64,000 nucleotides of DNA from Thermogladius calderae 1633 (GCF_000264495.1 NC_017954.1:806001-870000), one strand, 5' to 3'. Counted from the stretch's first letter, positions 50,488 to 59,657 are shown. Translations and numbers: made by a program. Notes: a model not told the origin generated them from the letters alone.

Positions 50488-51021
50488 TCAGGCGTACATC
50501 TGCGTGTGCTTCTGCTCTCTCTGCTGTGGTAGTATCGGGTATGCCTCGTTGAAGAGCGAGACTATTATGGAGTACGCGTTGAGAACCCTCATTACCGTCT
50601 TCAGAAAAACCTGTTTACCCTGAGCTCTTACCTCGTCGTCAAACAAGACTAGCGCCACTGTCAGGGTCTGCGGGTCTAGTATACTGGGCTGGATCGTGAG
50701 CTGGCAGTCCACACAGGCGGTCAGCAAGATCCTGGTCAACCTGCTCATGAACCTCAGGACCTCCTCTTGCCTCATCGACGTCAAGTACTTCCTGTGCTCC
50801 GGTGAGACTACCACGCCTATCAGGACAACGAGCCTGTCCGGCTTGTCCAGCGTCTTGAAGACCTTGAAGTTCACCTGGAACGGTGGTGGCGTGTTGACGT
50901 CGAGCCCCCACGTGATCCTAGCCTCAGGCGGCGCCTCCAGCTTCCTAACAATAAAGCCCTCCTGTATAAGCCACTCGTTAACTCTCTCCTCTACGCTGTC
51001 CTTGCTCAAAAACCCATACAC
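50488..51021 (-). CDS. DUF2299-like archaeal protein
   Basis: 177 residues, no signal peptide or membrane helix. An N-terminal part (VEERVNEWLIQEGFIV, then an alpha/beta region with FQVNFKVFKTLDKPDRLVV) resembles the archaeal DUF2299 group, whose function is unknown and whose fold recalls type III chaperone-like domains; this call is by general likeness. A C-terminal helical half includes TVALVLFDDEVRAQGKQVF. GTG 51021 is near the start expected from TTTTTTACTT (about 51048-51057, minus strand); TTG 51009 is the alternative. Confidence 0.6.
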   Translation of the reverse strand: MYGFLSKDSVEERVNEWLIQEGFIVRKLEAPPEARITWGLDVNTPPPFQVNFKVFKTLDKPDRLVVLIGVVVSPEHRKYLTSMRQEEVLRFMSRLTRILLTACVDCQLTIQPSILDPQTLTVALVLFDDEVRAQGKQVFLKTVMRVLNAYSIIVSLFNEAYPILPQQREQKHTQMYA

Positions 51022-51079
51022 CTACCCATGAAACTATCTATGACGGAAAGTAAAAAACGTTTACAAGCCCGAGCACGCG

Positions 51080-52294
51080 TCACTCGTACCTAAGGGCCTC
51101 GGCTGGCGGGATCTTGGCGGCCCTGTAAGCCGGGAGTATTGACCCGAGGACGCCCACGAGGATTGTCAGGCCGATCACCCCTCCGATCAAACCGGGAGTG
51201 AACTTGGGGGCCGTCCTGATCGTCACCTTGAAGAACTCGCCGCTGGATATCGTTAGACCTCTAGACGCTAGCTGGAACGCGCCAACAACTCCGCCCGCGA
51301 TCCCGATGGCTCCTCCAATAAGGCTCATCAGTACACCCTCGAACAACGTCAACACGACCACCTGGGTGTCCGTGAAGCCGATGGCCTTCATGACGCCTAT
51401 CTCCCGCGTCCTCTCCATGACGCTCGTGATCATCGTGGACGCTATCCCAGCCACTGCGACGGCGAATGCCGAGAGGCTGGCCGCGAAAGTCATGAAGTTG
51501 ACAGCGCTGGTGATAGACGACGCGATCCTGGCGATGCCGACAAACGAGATAACGTTGGCGTTGTTCCCGAGTAAGTCGCTGATCTTCCTCGCCACCCCGT
51601 CAACGTTGGTCGGCGAGTCGACTAACACGAGTATCCCGCTCCAGTCGCTGGCACCCATGAGTAGCCTAGCCGAGTTGAACGGGACGAAAATCGACTTGTC
51701 GGGGTTTAGGAATAACGCTCCACCGTACTTCGCGAGGACGGCGGAGACCATGATGTTCAACCTCCTGGCGGAGACGCCGTTTGAGTTGGACACGTAGACA
51801 GTTACGGACACGACGTCTCCAGGCGAGTAGACCCGGTGACCATTGTCGTCGTAGGCGATGTCGTACCCTATCATGCCCTTCCCGACGTCCGCCTGTGTCG
51901 GGGGCGTGCCCTCCAAGACCTCGAGCGACGTGATCGCCTTCAGTAGGAAGTCGGGGTCTACGGCGTAGACGAATACCGTGTCGGTCGGCCTGCCGCCCAA
52001 GTACCCCTGTGTAGTGTAGAAGGGGGCTGCGGTGACGACGTGGTCGAGGCCCTTGATCCTGTCGAGGTCTCTCTCGCTCAGCTTGTACCCCTGACTCGGC
52101 GTGACGATCACGAGGTTCTGGCCGAGGCCCTGGATCTGGTTTACGATGTAGTCGCTGTAGGACGAGGTGACCCCGTATATCATGGTGATAGCGAGCGGGC
52201 CTATTGCCACCCCGATGATCGTGAGGAGAGCCCTAGCCCTCTTCTCGGTGAGCCCCTTGTAGCTCAGCATGATTATGTCGGAGAGCCTGATCAT
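51080..52294 (-). CDS. MacB/FtsX-type ABC permease
   Basis: Permease of 404 residues with the MacB topology: one N-terminal helix (RALLTIIGVAIGPLAITMI), an external domain of about 220 residues, and three C-terminal helices (about 270-400) with the family segment TREIGVMKAIGFTDTQVV. The end PAYRAAKIPPAEALRYE is typical of MacB/LolC proteins. The start ATG directly abuts the stop of the giant secreted-protein gene, so the three genes ATPase, secreted protein and permease form one translation-coupled unit. Members act by mechanotransmission rather than classic transport. Confidence 0.9.
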   Translation of the reverse strand: MIRLSDIIMLSYKGLTEKRARALLTIIGVAIGPLAITMIYGVTSSYSDYIVNQIQGLGQNLVIVTPSQGYKLSERDLDRIKGLDHVVTAAPFYTTQGYLGGRPTDTVFVYAVDPDFLLKAITSLEVLEGTPPTQADVGKGMIGYDIAYDDNGHRVYSPGDVVSVTVYVSNSNGVSARRLNIMVSAVLAKYGGALFLNPDKSIFVPFNSARLLMGASDWSGILVLVDSPTNVDGVARKISDLLGNNANVISFVGIARIASSITSAVNFMTFAASLSAFAVAVAGIASTMITSVMERTREIGVMKAIGFTDTQVVVLTLFEGVLMSLIGGAIGIAGGVVGAFQLASRGLTISSGEFFKVTIRTAPKFTPGLIGGVIGLTILVGVLGSILPAYRAAKIPPAEALRYE

Positions 52295-55200
52295 CTACTG
52301 CGCGCTCCTCCTCGCGAAGAACTTGCGGTGGAACAGGTAAAAGAAGCCTGCGAGGAACAAGGCCACCGCGCCCACCGTCAACGCGTAGTACAGCTGGACG
52401 CCCTGCTCCGATGCGGGGGCGGGCGTGGTGAGGGTGGCGTTAGTCACTGTGAGCGGGACAGTGAAGTCCTTCTCGTAGACGTTGTTGTACTCGTCTTTAA
52501 ACGTGACCCTCAACGTGATCTTGTCCAAGGTTATCTGCCCCACGCTCATTTCGACTCTGAACCCCGTTTGAGACGCCGCGTCTAGATCGCCCAGGAACTC
52601 GTAAGAGGAGGTGTTGCCGTATACGCAGTACACCGTCACACTCCTCGCTCTAGAAACGCCGGTGTTGATGATCATCCCGTTGACCACTAGAGTCCCTCCC
52701 ACGACCTTCGCGTTCGTGTCCGGGGTCAATACCAAGTCCACGAACGGTTTAACCGTGAAAGCCACGGTCTCGTTGAGGGTCTCCACGAAGCCGCTCGCGT
52801 CCTTGTAGATGACCGTCACAAGGAAGACGGCGGTAGGCGACGAGGCCGTCACCCCGGGTGCCACGGACACGCTCACAGGGTTGTACACCAACCTGAAGGC
52901 CAGGGTCGCGTTGCTCTTTGGTGGCAGTACCTCGATATACCTCACGTTGTCGAGGGGTACCGCCGTCATGCTCTGCGGTATTAGCAACACGTAAACGTCG
53001 TAGACCGGGTAGTCGTACGCGTTGGACAGGTATAATCTCGCCAACCCCGTGCTGTTGGCGAACTCCACGGCTACCCTGTCTGTGTACACGCCGAGCAGAG
53101 GTGGCCTAGGAGAGACCACGAGGGGGAGGGCGATATTCAACTCGTACCTCTCACCCCAGTGGTCGGTGAAGCTGGCCCGTGCGACTAATGTGGCGTTCTC
53201 TAGGGGCTCGCTCGCTATGTCTAGGACGAACAAGACGTCTACGAAAGCACCTTTCGCCACGCCCCCTGTCTGCGCGCTCGTTAACCGACTTATCAGTTCG
53301 GCCAGGCTAATCCCTCTCTGGGCTATCTGAGCGTATTGGGCGATCAGTTGGGGAAGACTGCCTGTAAACCCTGTGGCCTTCTGGGTGAGCGTAAAGGCGT
53401 CGACCAGTCCCGAGGGGAGGTCTGCCTCAACTAAGACGCCGTTCATTGCGGGGAACTCCGCGTTCAGGATCCTAGCGTAGTAGACGGCGCCCCTCTCCCC
53501 AGGGTACGGCTGGCCAGTCAGCCAGCCGTAGGACACGACGCTTATCGCCTTCGACGGGTCGCTTATGGTGAGGGGTACTTTGAAGAACTGTCTGCTCACC
53601 TGTGCTAAACCTCCAGCTGTAGTAGCATAAGACACTTCGAGGGTACCGCTGTAGACACCCGGGGTAACGTCCCCGATGTCGAGGGTGAACGACGCGGTGA
53701 AGACCTGGAAGGGCGGTACCGGCCCCTGGACGTAGTAAGTGAGGCTGTAGTTGTCGTGGCTCCTGAGCCCCTCGGGGACGACGAGCTTCAGCCACACCCC
53801 GCTGACCTGGTAAGGCAGGCTGTTGGCGAGGGTCACGGTGTAAACAGCGCCAGTGGAGTTCGGGTAGGCCGGGTAGCCGTTGAGCCAGTTTGCGGAGACC
53901 AGTGAAACACCGGCACCAGGCTCCCAACCTGGTAGCAGGACCTCCAACTCTCTACTGGTCGTGAACAACTCGTATGTGCCTACTCCGGCAGCCGCGTACA
54001 TGAGCGTCAGGTTGAACCTCTTTAGTCCAGGCGAAGCCTTTGAGAGGTCCAGGTAGAAGACCAGGCTCGCGGTGGTGCCGGGCTGGACTGGCACCTGGTT
54101 GGTGACGTTGTTGTTGAGCACTCTGAGGTCTGACACGAGAGGTGTGAGAGAAGCTATGAGTGTACCTAGCGGCACTGGACCTGGATTGTACACGATAATG
54201 GTCAGTGGGGCCATAGCGTTGCCAGGGTAGACGTACTGCGGGGTGTTGTAACCCCAGAAGTAGCTCGAGACCACGGGCTCGCCTACACTAGACGCGAGTC
54301 GGTCTGGGGGGCTCACTACTACGCCGGTGCTCAAGGCGATCTCGACTAGCTTAGTCGAGCCGTCGTTGTTTGTCAGGAAGCCCCTCACGTAAAGCTTGAG
54401 CGGGTAGTAGCCGGGTCTGGCGCCGGGCTTCACCAGTATGTCTGCGAACTCGACTCTCGTAGTCGCCAGCGGCTGGATGTTTATTCCGTGGACTACTAGT
54501 GTCGCTGGGTAAAAGGCCTCTGGCAGGTGTAGTTCGATGGTCGAGTCCCTAATGTAGGCGCTCATTGAGTTGTACAACTCGAAGACGAGGGTGTTCCCGG
54601 CACTATTCGGGTACGCCGCGCCTCTAGCCCAGTGGACCCCCTCCACGTAGAGACCGATCGGTGGGCTGACGACAGGTAGTAGTAGGTTGATCGTAGCTGT
54701 GGCGGGGAAGCTCGAGCCGCTGTAGACCACCACCGCATCGAGTACAAGGGTCAAGCGGACGAAGGTCACGTTCTCGAACAGGTTAACCCCTCTCAGTACC
54801 AACGTGAAGACGTCGCCGTAGTTGACCGGCCCGTCTACCACCACTACCTCGACGCTCGAGAGGTTGCTGAAGTACCCGTTCTCAACCATGGCGTAGACTA
54901 CGATGTTCTTGATCGTGTAAGTCGTGAAGCTGCGGATCGTCACCGAGACCCCCGTGTTGTTCATCCCCGGTAACACGACGTCCCCTGTGAAGCGGTAGTC
55001 CACGACCTGTAGTGTTAGATTAGGCGCCCTATCAACATCGAACTCGAAGGACAGCTGGGCGGAGGCATTGTACTCCACGCCGTCGCTAGTCATCAGGGTG
55101 GCGTTTAGCAGGAGTAGCCCCTTGTACACGCCGGGGGCTGCGTAGGGGCTTATCGCCAGCCCGTTGTAGACCAGTGTTCCGACCCCGTTAGGTGGTAGCG

Positions 55201-55831
55201 TAGATATGCTCGTCCTATTGCTCTCTGCCTTAATGAAGTCCGGGAGGCCCACCTCCGCGTCAAGCCTCGTTATCGTAGTGTTACCGTTGTTTTCGACCTC
55301 TATGACCAGGCTCGTGGGGTAGGCTCCGGGATAGCCCGCGGGCGTCCAGTACACGTCTCGCACCCTCACGTCGAGTGGGGGTAGAGGGCTTACAGTGAGG
55401 TTACCGTAGAGGACTTGGTAGGTTAAGACGCCCTCCTTGAAGTACGAGACATTGAGCTGGAACACGTAGACACCTGGGCTGACATACTTGCTCACGTCTA
55501 CTACGTAGCGGTAGTCCAGCAGATACCCAGACGAAACGGCGTACCCCAGCGTGTAGTTGGAGGGCGCCACGCAACCCGGCGACCTAAGAGTGAAGCCAGG
55601 AGGGAGGTTGATACACGCGACCGGGTTGTACGCCGACTGGTTAGAGCTGTACAGGATGCTCACGGTAAGCAACGCACCGGCGCTCCCGGGGTAGACGTCC
55701 CCGCCGGTCCTAGAGACGAACGTCACGCTCTGGAGCGTCCAGTCACCCGCCGGCGAGGACGCGTTGGGTAGGGGCGCGAGCAGAGCCAGGACCAGCCCTA
55801 GTATCGCTATGGCTGCGCGCACGGGCCTCAC
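52295..55831 (-). CDS. Giant secreted protein with tandem ~120-residue Ig-like repeats (COG1361-like), in an ABC operon
   Basis: 1178 residues from GTG 55831, whose GTGA overlaps the ATPase stop; an in-frame GTG at 55855 is less likely because it lies deeper in the upstream gene. N-terminal signal peptide (about 1-27), a long all-beta ectodomain, C-terminal helix (about 1145-1165) and basic tail. A YPG/YPN/LPG motif recurs at residues about 47, 171, 288, 407, 535, 656 and 776 (spacing 117-128), each unit ending with a PGVYxxxL-type strand, so at least seven Ig-like repeats are present. The architecture suggests an extended surface stalk or adaptor serving the MacB-type permease, where bacteria would have MacA. 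Confidence 0.82.
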   Translation of the reverse strand: MRPVRAAIAILGLVLALLAPLPNASSPAGDWTLQSVTFVSRTGGDVYPGSAGALLTVSILYSSNQSAYNPVACINLPPGFTLRSPGCVAPSNYTLGYAVSSGYLLDYRYVVDVSKYVSPGVYVFQLNVSYFKEGVLTYQVLYGNLTVSPLPPLDVRVRDVYWTPAGYPGAYPTSLVIEVENNGNTTITRLDAEVGLPDFIKAESNRTSISTLPPNGVGTLVYNGLAISPYAAPGVYKGLLLLNATLMTSDGVEYNASAQLSFEFDVDRAPNLTLQVVDYRFTGDVVLPGMNNTGVSVTIRSFTTYTIKNIVVYAMVENGYFSNLSSVEVVVVDGPVNYGDVFTLVLRGVNLFENVTFVRLTLVLDAVVVYSGSSFPATATINLLLPVVSPPIGLYVEGVHWARGAAYPNSAGNTLVFELYNSMSAYIRDSTIELHLPEAFYPATLVVHGINIQPLATTRVEFADILVKPGARPGYYPLKLYVRGFLTNNDGSTKLVEIALSTGVVVSPPDRLASSVGEPVVSSYFWGYNTPQYVYPGNAMAPLTIIVYNPGPVPLGTLIASLTPLVSDLRVLNNNVTNQVPVQPGTTASLVFYLDLSKASPGLKRFNLTLMYAAAGVGTYELFTTSRELEVLLPGWEPGAGVSLVSANWLNGYPAYPNSTGAVYTVTLANSLPYQVSGVWLKLVVPEGLRSHDNYSLTYYVQGPVPPFQVFTASFTLDIGDVTPGVYSGTLEVSYATTAGGLAQVSRQFFKVPLTISDPSKAISVVSYGWLTGQPYPGERGAVYYARILNAEFPAMNGVLVEADLPSGLVDAFTLTQKATGFTGSLPQLIAQYAQIAQRGISLAELISRLTSAQTGGVAKGAFVDVLFVLDIASEPLENATLVARASFTDHWGERYELNIALPLVVSPRPPLLGVYTDRVAVEFANSTGLARLYLSNAYDYPVYDVYVLLIPQSMTAVPLDNVRYIEVLPPKSNATLAFRLVYNPVSVSVAPGVTASSPTAVFLVTVIYKDASGFVETLNETVAFTVKPFVDLVLTPDTNAKVVGGTLVVNGMIINTGVSRARSVTVYCVYGNTSSYEFLGDLDAASQTGFRVEMSVGQITLDKITLRVTFKDEYNNVYEKDFTVPLTVTNATLTTPAPASEQGVQLYYALTVGAVALFLAGFFYLFHRKFFARRSAQ

Positions 55832-56550
55832 CCTGTCCCAGTGTTCGCTATACACTTCTCCTTCACGGGGGGCTTCACGTCTACTATCCTGCCGTCCCTG
55901 ATCACGTATATCACGTGGCTACAGTTGGCTACCTCGGGGTCGTGAGTGACCGTTATAACCGTCAGGCCCTTCTCGTTCAATGTCTTGAACGTCTCCATGA
56001 CCACTCTTGCGGAGGCCCTGTCGAGGTTACCTGTCGGCTCGTCGGCTAGGAGTATGGCGGGCTTGCCGACTATCGCCCTAGCGATCGCGACCCTCTGTTG
56101 CTGCCCCCCGCTCAGTTGCGTCGGCTTCTTCCTCAGCCACTCCTCCTCCCCACCAACCATTTTGAGAGCCTCCACGACCATTCTCTCCCTCTCGCCTCTC
56201 GGTACGCCCCTCGCCACTAGGGGTAGCTCTACATTCTCCATTACGCTGAGCCTCCCTATCAGGTTAAACCTCTGGAAGACGAACCCTATCAGGTAGTTCC
56301 TGTAGAAGGCCATCTCCCTACTAGACAGCCTCGAGACGTCCTTCCCTGCGAGTACGACGTCTCCTCTAGTGGGCTTGTCTAGTAGGCCGATCATGTTCAA
56401 GAGCGTGGACTTACCCGAGCCGCTGGGCCCCATTATGGCAACGAACTCCCCTCTCGCGACTCTTAGATCCACACCTCTAAGAGCCGGGGTCTCGATATCA
56501 CCGGTCTTATAAATCTTCCAGACGTCCCTAAGCTCGACTATATAGCTCAA
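55828..56550 (-). CDS. LolD/MacB-type ABC ATPase
   Basis: 240 residues with Walker [10 protein letters not shown] (about 37-45), signature [15 protein letters not shown], Walker [13 protein letters not shown] and switch VTHDPEVA; the [10 protein letters not shown] form is diagnostic for the LolD/MacB/FtsE group. TTG 56550 overlaps the HD-protein stop (TTGA) and its own stop overlaps the giant secreted protein start (GTGA), so all three genes are coupled. It powers the permease at 51080-52294. Confidence 0.93.
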   Translation of the reverse strand: MSYIVELRDVWKIYKTGDIETPALRGVDLRVARGEFVAIMGPSGSGKSTLLNMIGLLDKPTRGDVVLAGKDVSRLSSREMAFYRNYLIGFVFQRFNLIGRLSVMENVELPLVARGVPRGERERMVVEALKMVGGEEEWLRKKPTQLSGGQQQRVAIARAIVGKPAILLADEPTGNLDRASARVVMETFKTLNEKGLTVITVTHDPEVANCSHVIYVIRDGRIVDVKPPVKEKCIANTGTG

Positions 56551-57260
56551 GAACCACCACCGCAGTACTGTTTGAAAGACTCGATGAGCTTCCCCCTATC
56601 CTCGAATAGGCTTTCGAATACACGGTTAGCTCCTACTCTCCTGGCCTTCTCGTCAATAACCTTAATAGGGTTACACCCCTCTTTATCCAGAGTCTTCAAG
56701 TTGTTTACGAGGACCTGCTGTAGTATGTCAACCAACCTCGCGTCTGCGGAGTCCGCGATGTGCACTATCAGGCCCTCTAGCGTAGTGAAGGGCTGGAGGC
56801 CGTGTGCTTCTACCACAGCCCTGATAAGCCTGTCGGGCGCGCCGCGCTTAGCGAGCTCGGCTACGAGAGAGTAGTCGTGGGAGACATACCAGTCGCCTCG
56901 GGGCTTGTAGCCGCCCTCGGCCTCGTCCTTCTCGTACTGGTAGTACTTGAACAGGTCGTGGAGTATAGCGGCGGCTATCACGAGGTCTCTGTCCGCCTTT
57001 AGTCCGTAAACGGTCTCGACGTAGTCCCTGATCCTGACGGCTAGCTCGACGACGCCAAGCGTGTGGAGTAGGAGGCCTCCCGTGAAGAAGTGGTGTTTGC
57101 GCGGCGCAGCTGGGGATTCGTGGAGGGTTACTTGCGGCCTCGCGTCAGTGAACGTCAGCACCGGGTCCTTGAGCATGTCCTGTACTACTTGCCTGATGCG
57201 GGGGTCACCTATACTTCCGGCGTACTCTAGTAGCCTATCGAGCAGCTGGCTCACGGCCAT
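56547..57260 (-). CDS. HD-domain phosphohydrolase, YhaM-like
   Basis: HD-superfamily metal phosphohydrolase of 237 residues; relatives cleave nucleotides or RNA 3' ends. The HD signature is spread as FTGGLLLHTLGVV, AAAILHDLFKYY and a later VEAHGLQPF. No nucleic-acid-binding OB domain is present, unlike bacterial YhaM. ATG 57260 is used; an additional GTG directly precedes it. First gene of the operon continuing into the LolD-type ATPase; the combination with an ABC exporter is unusual and may reflect only operon packing. Confidence 0.8.
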   Translation of the reverse strand: MAVSQLLDRLLEYAGSIGDPRIRQVVQDMLKDPVLTFTDARPQVTLHESPAAPRKHHFFTGGLLLHTLGVVELAVRIRDYVETVYGLKADRDLVIAAAILHDLFKYYQYEKDEAEGGYKPRGDWYVSHDYSLVAELAKRGAPDRLIRAVVEAHGLQPFTTLEGLIVHIADSADARLVDILQQVLVNNLKTLDKEGCNPIKVIDEKARRVGANRVFESLFEDRGKLIESFKQYCGGGS

Positions 57261-57269
57261 CACACCCGA

Positions 57270-57285
57270 TATATCAGCAGATATA
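57270..57285. promoter_or_regulatory. Candidate PadR operator copy 1 (TATATC-N4-GATATA)
   Basis: Perfect 6+6 inverted repeat around AGCA. It overlaps the predicted transcription start (about 57272) of the minus-strand HD/ABC operon, whose TATA-like TTATAACC lies at about 57295-57303. It shares its sequence with copy 2, 64 bp away. Confidence 0.55.
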
Positions 57286-57333
57286 CTGTTTAGGTTATAA
57301 ATATATTCGATCAGAAACGCTTATAAAGACGCA

Positions 57334-57349
57334 TGTATCTGGTGATATA
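57334..57349. promoter_or_regulatory. Candidate PadR operator copy 2 (TGTATC-N4-GATATA)
   Basis: Same 16-bp pattern as copy 1 with one mismatch in the left arm, around TGGT. It overlaps the predicted start (about 57347-57349) of the padR-type operon, whose box CTTATAAAG is at 57320-57328. Bound protein would block both divergent promoters. Confidence 0.55.
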
Positions 57350-57364
57350 CTTAGCGGTGGCAGG

Positions 57365-57832
57365 GTGGTGGATAGACTCATATACAGAGGGATGCTAAGG
57401 GTGATCGTACTGAAAAGCCTCTCAGAGCAGCCCTTGCACGGCTACGCGTTGATGAACAGGATCGAGGAGTCCTACGGTTTTAAGCCGAGCCCAGGCGCCA
57501 TATACCCGCTCTTGCGGAGGATGATCTTGGAGGGCCTCGTCACAGTCGAGGAGAGGCGTGTAGGCGATAAGGTCGTGAAAGTATACAGTGTCACGGATAT
57601 GGGGGTCTCGTACTTGAGAGAGCACGCAAGCCTCGTGACGTTACTAGACCAGTTGTCGGCGAAGCTGAAGATCGCCAGCGATATAGGGCTGTTGGCGCTC
57701 GCCAAGAACCTTTTCTGGCTGTTCAGGCACATCAACGAGATACCGAGCGACAAGCTCAACGAGTTCAAGCCGAAGTTCTCCGAGTTGAACGAGATGATAT
57801 CGAGGCTCAAGAGGGTGGAAACGTGGAGGTAA
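57365..57832 (+). CDS. PadR-family transcriptional regulator
   Basis: Winged-helix repressor of 155 residues; relatives control multidrug or membrane-stress exporters. Family pattern: IVLKSLSEQPLHGYALMNRI then PGAIYPLLRRMILEGLVTVE (recognition helix) and a wing VYSVTDMGVSYL, followed by a C-terminal dimerisation helix region. GTG 57365 sits about 16 nt after the predicted start. It overlaps the next gene, an ABC-2 ATPase, by 10 bp. Two matching inverted repeats lie on the divergent promoters, so autoregulation plus control of both ABC operons is a natural model. Confidence 0.9.
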   Translation: MVDRLIYRGMLRVIVLKSLSEQPLHGYALMNRIEESYGFKPSPGAIYPLLRRMILEGLVTVEERRVGDKVVKVYSVTDMGVSYLREHASLVTLLDQLSAKLKIASDIGLLALAKNLFWLFRHINEIPSDKLNEFKPKFSELNEMISRLKRVETWR

Positions 57833-58797
57833 TCGTTGTAGAGAACCTGGTCAAGAAGTACAAGGACGTCACAGCGGTGAACGGGGTCAGCTTCACGGTT
57901 AAGAGGGGTGAGGTGTTCGCTCTGCTGGGGCCGAACGGTGCTGGCAAGACTACTACGATACACGTGATCGCCACCTTGCTCAAGCCGACATCCGGAAAAG
58001 TGCTCGTAGAAGGGTTCGACGTGTCGAGGGAGCCTGGCAAGGTGAGGAGGCTTATCGGGATTGTGTTCCAAGAGCCGAGCCTGGACAACCAGCTCACTGC
58101 TTACGACAACATGTACATCCACGGCAGGCTCTACGGGCTCAGGGGTAGGGAGCTCCACGAGAGGATAATGGAGATGCTCGACTTCGTAGAGCTTAAAGAG
58201 TTCGCGTATAAGCAGGTCAAGTACTTCAGTGGGGGTATGAAGAGGAGGCTCGAGATCGCTAGGGGTCTCCTCAGCAACCCCGACGTCCTGATCCTCGACG
58301 AGCCCACGATAGGGCTCGACCCGCAGTCGAGAGCCAGGGTATGGGAGTACATTAGGAGGCTTAGGAGCGAGCTCGGCATTACAATACTCATGACCACACA
58401 CTACCTAGACGAGGCAGACGAGCTCGCGGACAGGATCGCGATCATGGACCATGGGAAGATCGTCGCGATGGGCACGAGCCTCGAGCTGAAGAACATGCTC
58501 GGCAGCGATGTGATCTACCTCAGGTTCGCGCAGCCGGTAACGGAGAGCGTCTGCCGAGAGTTCAGCGGTGTCAAGGACTGCAGACTGCTGAAGGACAGTA
58601 TGGTCGAGTTGGTGGTGGAGAACGCAAACAAGCTACTACCAGAGGTCATGAAGGTCGTCGTGGAGAGAGGGCTCAGCCTCCAAGAGGTGAGCTACAGGAA
58701 GCCGAGCCTCAACGAGGTCTTCCTCCACCTGACGGGTAGAGAGCTGAGGGACAGTCTCGAATTCCCGCAACCAGTCGCGAGGAGGTGGCACAGGTAG
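57823..58797 (+). CDS. ABC-2 type ATPase (DrrA/CcmA-like)
   Basis: Exporter ATPase, 324 residues: Walker A GPNGAGKTT (about 37-45), signature FSGGMKRRLEIARGL, Walker B LILDEPTIGLDPQSR, switch TTHYLDEAD. The extra C-terminal domain (about 225-324, ending LRDSLEFPQPVARR) is of the DrrA type. GTG 57823 lies within the padR end; ribosome coupling is likely. It works with the ABC-2 permease downstream to export a drug-like or lipid substrate (family knowledge). Confidence 0.92.
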   Translation: MEVIVVENLVKKYKDVTAVNGVSFTVKRGEVFALLGPNGAGKTTTIHVIATLLKPTSGKVLVEGFDVSREPGKVRRLIGIVFQEPSLDNQLTAYDNMYIHGRLYGLRGRELHERIMEMLDFVELKEFAYKQVKYFSGGMKRRLEIARGLLSNPDVLILDEPTIGLDPQSRARVWEYIRRLRSELGITILMTTHYLDEADELADRIAIMDHGKIVAMGTSLELKNMLGSDVIYLRFAQPVTESVCREFSGVKDCRLLKDSMVELVVENANKLLPEVMKVVVERGLSLQEVSYRKPSLNEVFLHLTGRELRDSLEFPQPVARRWHR

Positions 58798-59657
58798 TGT
58801 ACAGGGACCTCTCCCCTCTAGTAGCAATGGTGTACAGGCAGGTCAAGAGGTGGATGGGGGCCAGGTCGAGGCTCGTCTCCACTGTGCTGAACCCGCTGGT
58901 GTGGATCATATTTTTGGGCCTCGGCTGGGGGTCGGTGTTCTCGGGGACGAGTTTCAGCAGGTTGCCGACCGGGATACCCGTACCACCCGGCCTCTCGATC
59001 TCCGACATGATCCAGAGGTATTTCAACACCATCTTCGGCGGCGTAGACTACCTCACATTCATGGTCAGCGGCATGGCTTCGATGACTGTGTTCATGGGCA
59101 GCTTCATCGGTGGGTTAAGCGTCATATGGGACAAGCAGTTCGGCTACTTGAAGGAGACGCTCGTAGCCCCCGCCTCTAGGAAGCTCGTGATAGCTGGTAG
59201 GATACTGGGCGACGCTATCATAACTACGCTACAGGGGCTGATCGTGGTGCTACTCGGCCTTGCGTTGGCGGGGGGCTTGAGACTAACCGGCATACCCATA
59301 GCGATAGTCTACCTGTTCATCTCGGCTCTAGCCTTCTCGTCCCTCGGGGTAATAATAGCCCTCAAGCTGACAAGTGTGGAGGGCTTCCAGATGTTGATCA
59401 ACCTACTGACGATGCCGCTGATGTTCATGAGCGGCGTGTTCTACCCGTTCACCACGATGCCCGACTGGATGAAGGTGTTTGCCCAGTTCAACCCGCTGAG
59501 CTATACTGTCCACAGCGTGAGGTACTGGCTCACCGGTGCCGACGTCGGCCTCTACCCGATGAGCCCTGTAAACGACCTCATAGTGCTCGCGTTAGTAGGG
59601 TCTGCGATGTTGTGGTTAGCGGGGGTCATGTTCGAAAAAACTTCTATTGAGGAGTAA
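58785..59657 (+). CDS. ABC-2 type permease (DrrB-like)
   Basis: Six-helix exporter permease of 290 residues with an N-terminal cytoplasmic segment (VYRQVKRWMGARSRLV), LNPLVWIIFLGLGWG as helix 1 and MLINLLTMPLMFMSGVFYPF, the typical ABC-2 LxxPxxFxSGxxxP-type motif. The GTG at 58785 overlaps the ATPase gene by 13 bp; GTG 58797 with GGAGG at 58781-58785 is a credible alternative. The 3' end overlaps convergent speE by 14 bp. Confidence 0.9.
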   Translation: MAQVVYRDLSPLVAMVYRQVKRWMGARSRLVSTVLNPLVWIIFLGLGWGSVFSGTSFSRLPTGIPVPPGLSISDMIQRYFNTIFGGVDYLTFMVSGMASMTVFMGSFIGGLSVIWDKQFGYLKETLVAPASRKLVIAGRILGDAIITTLQGLIVVLLGLALAGGLRLTGIPIAIVYLFISALAFSSLGVIIALKLTSVEGFQMLINLLTMPLMFMSGVFYPFTTMPDWMKVFAQFNPLSYTVHSVRYWLTGADVGLYPMSPVNDLIVLALVGSAMLWLAGVMFEKTSIEE

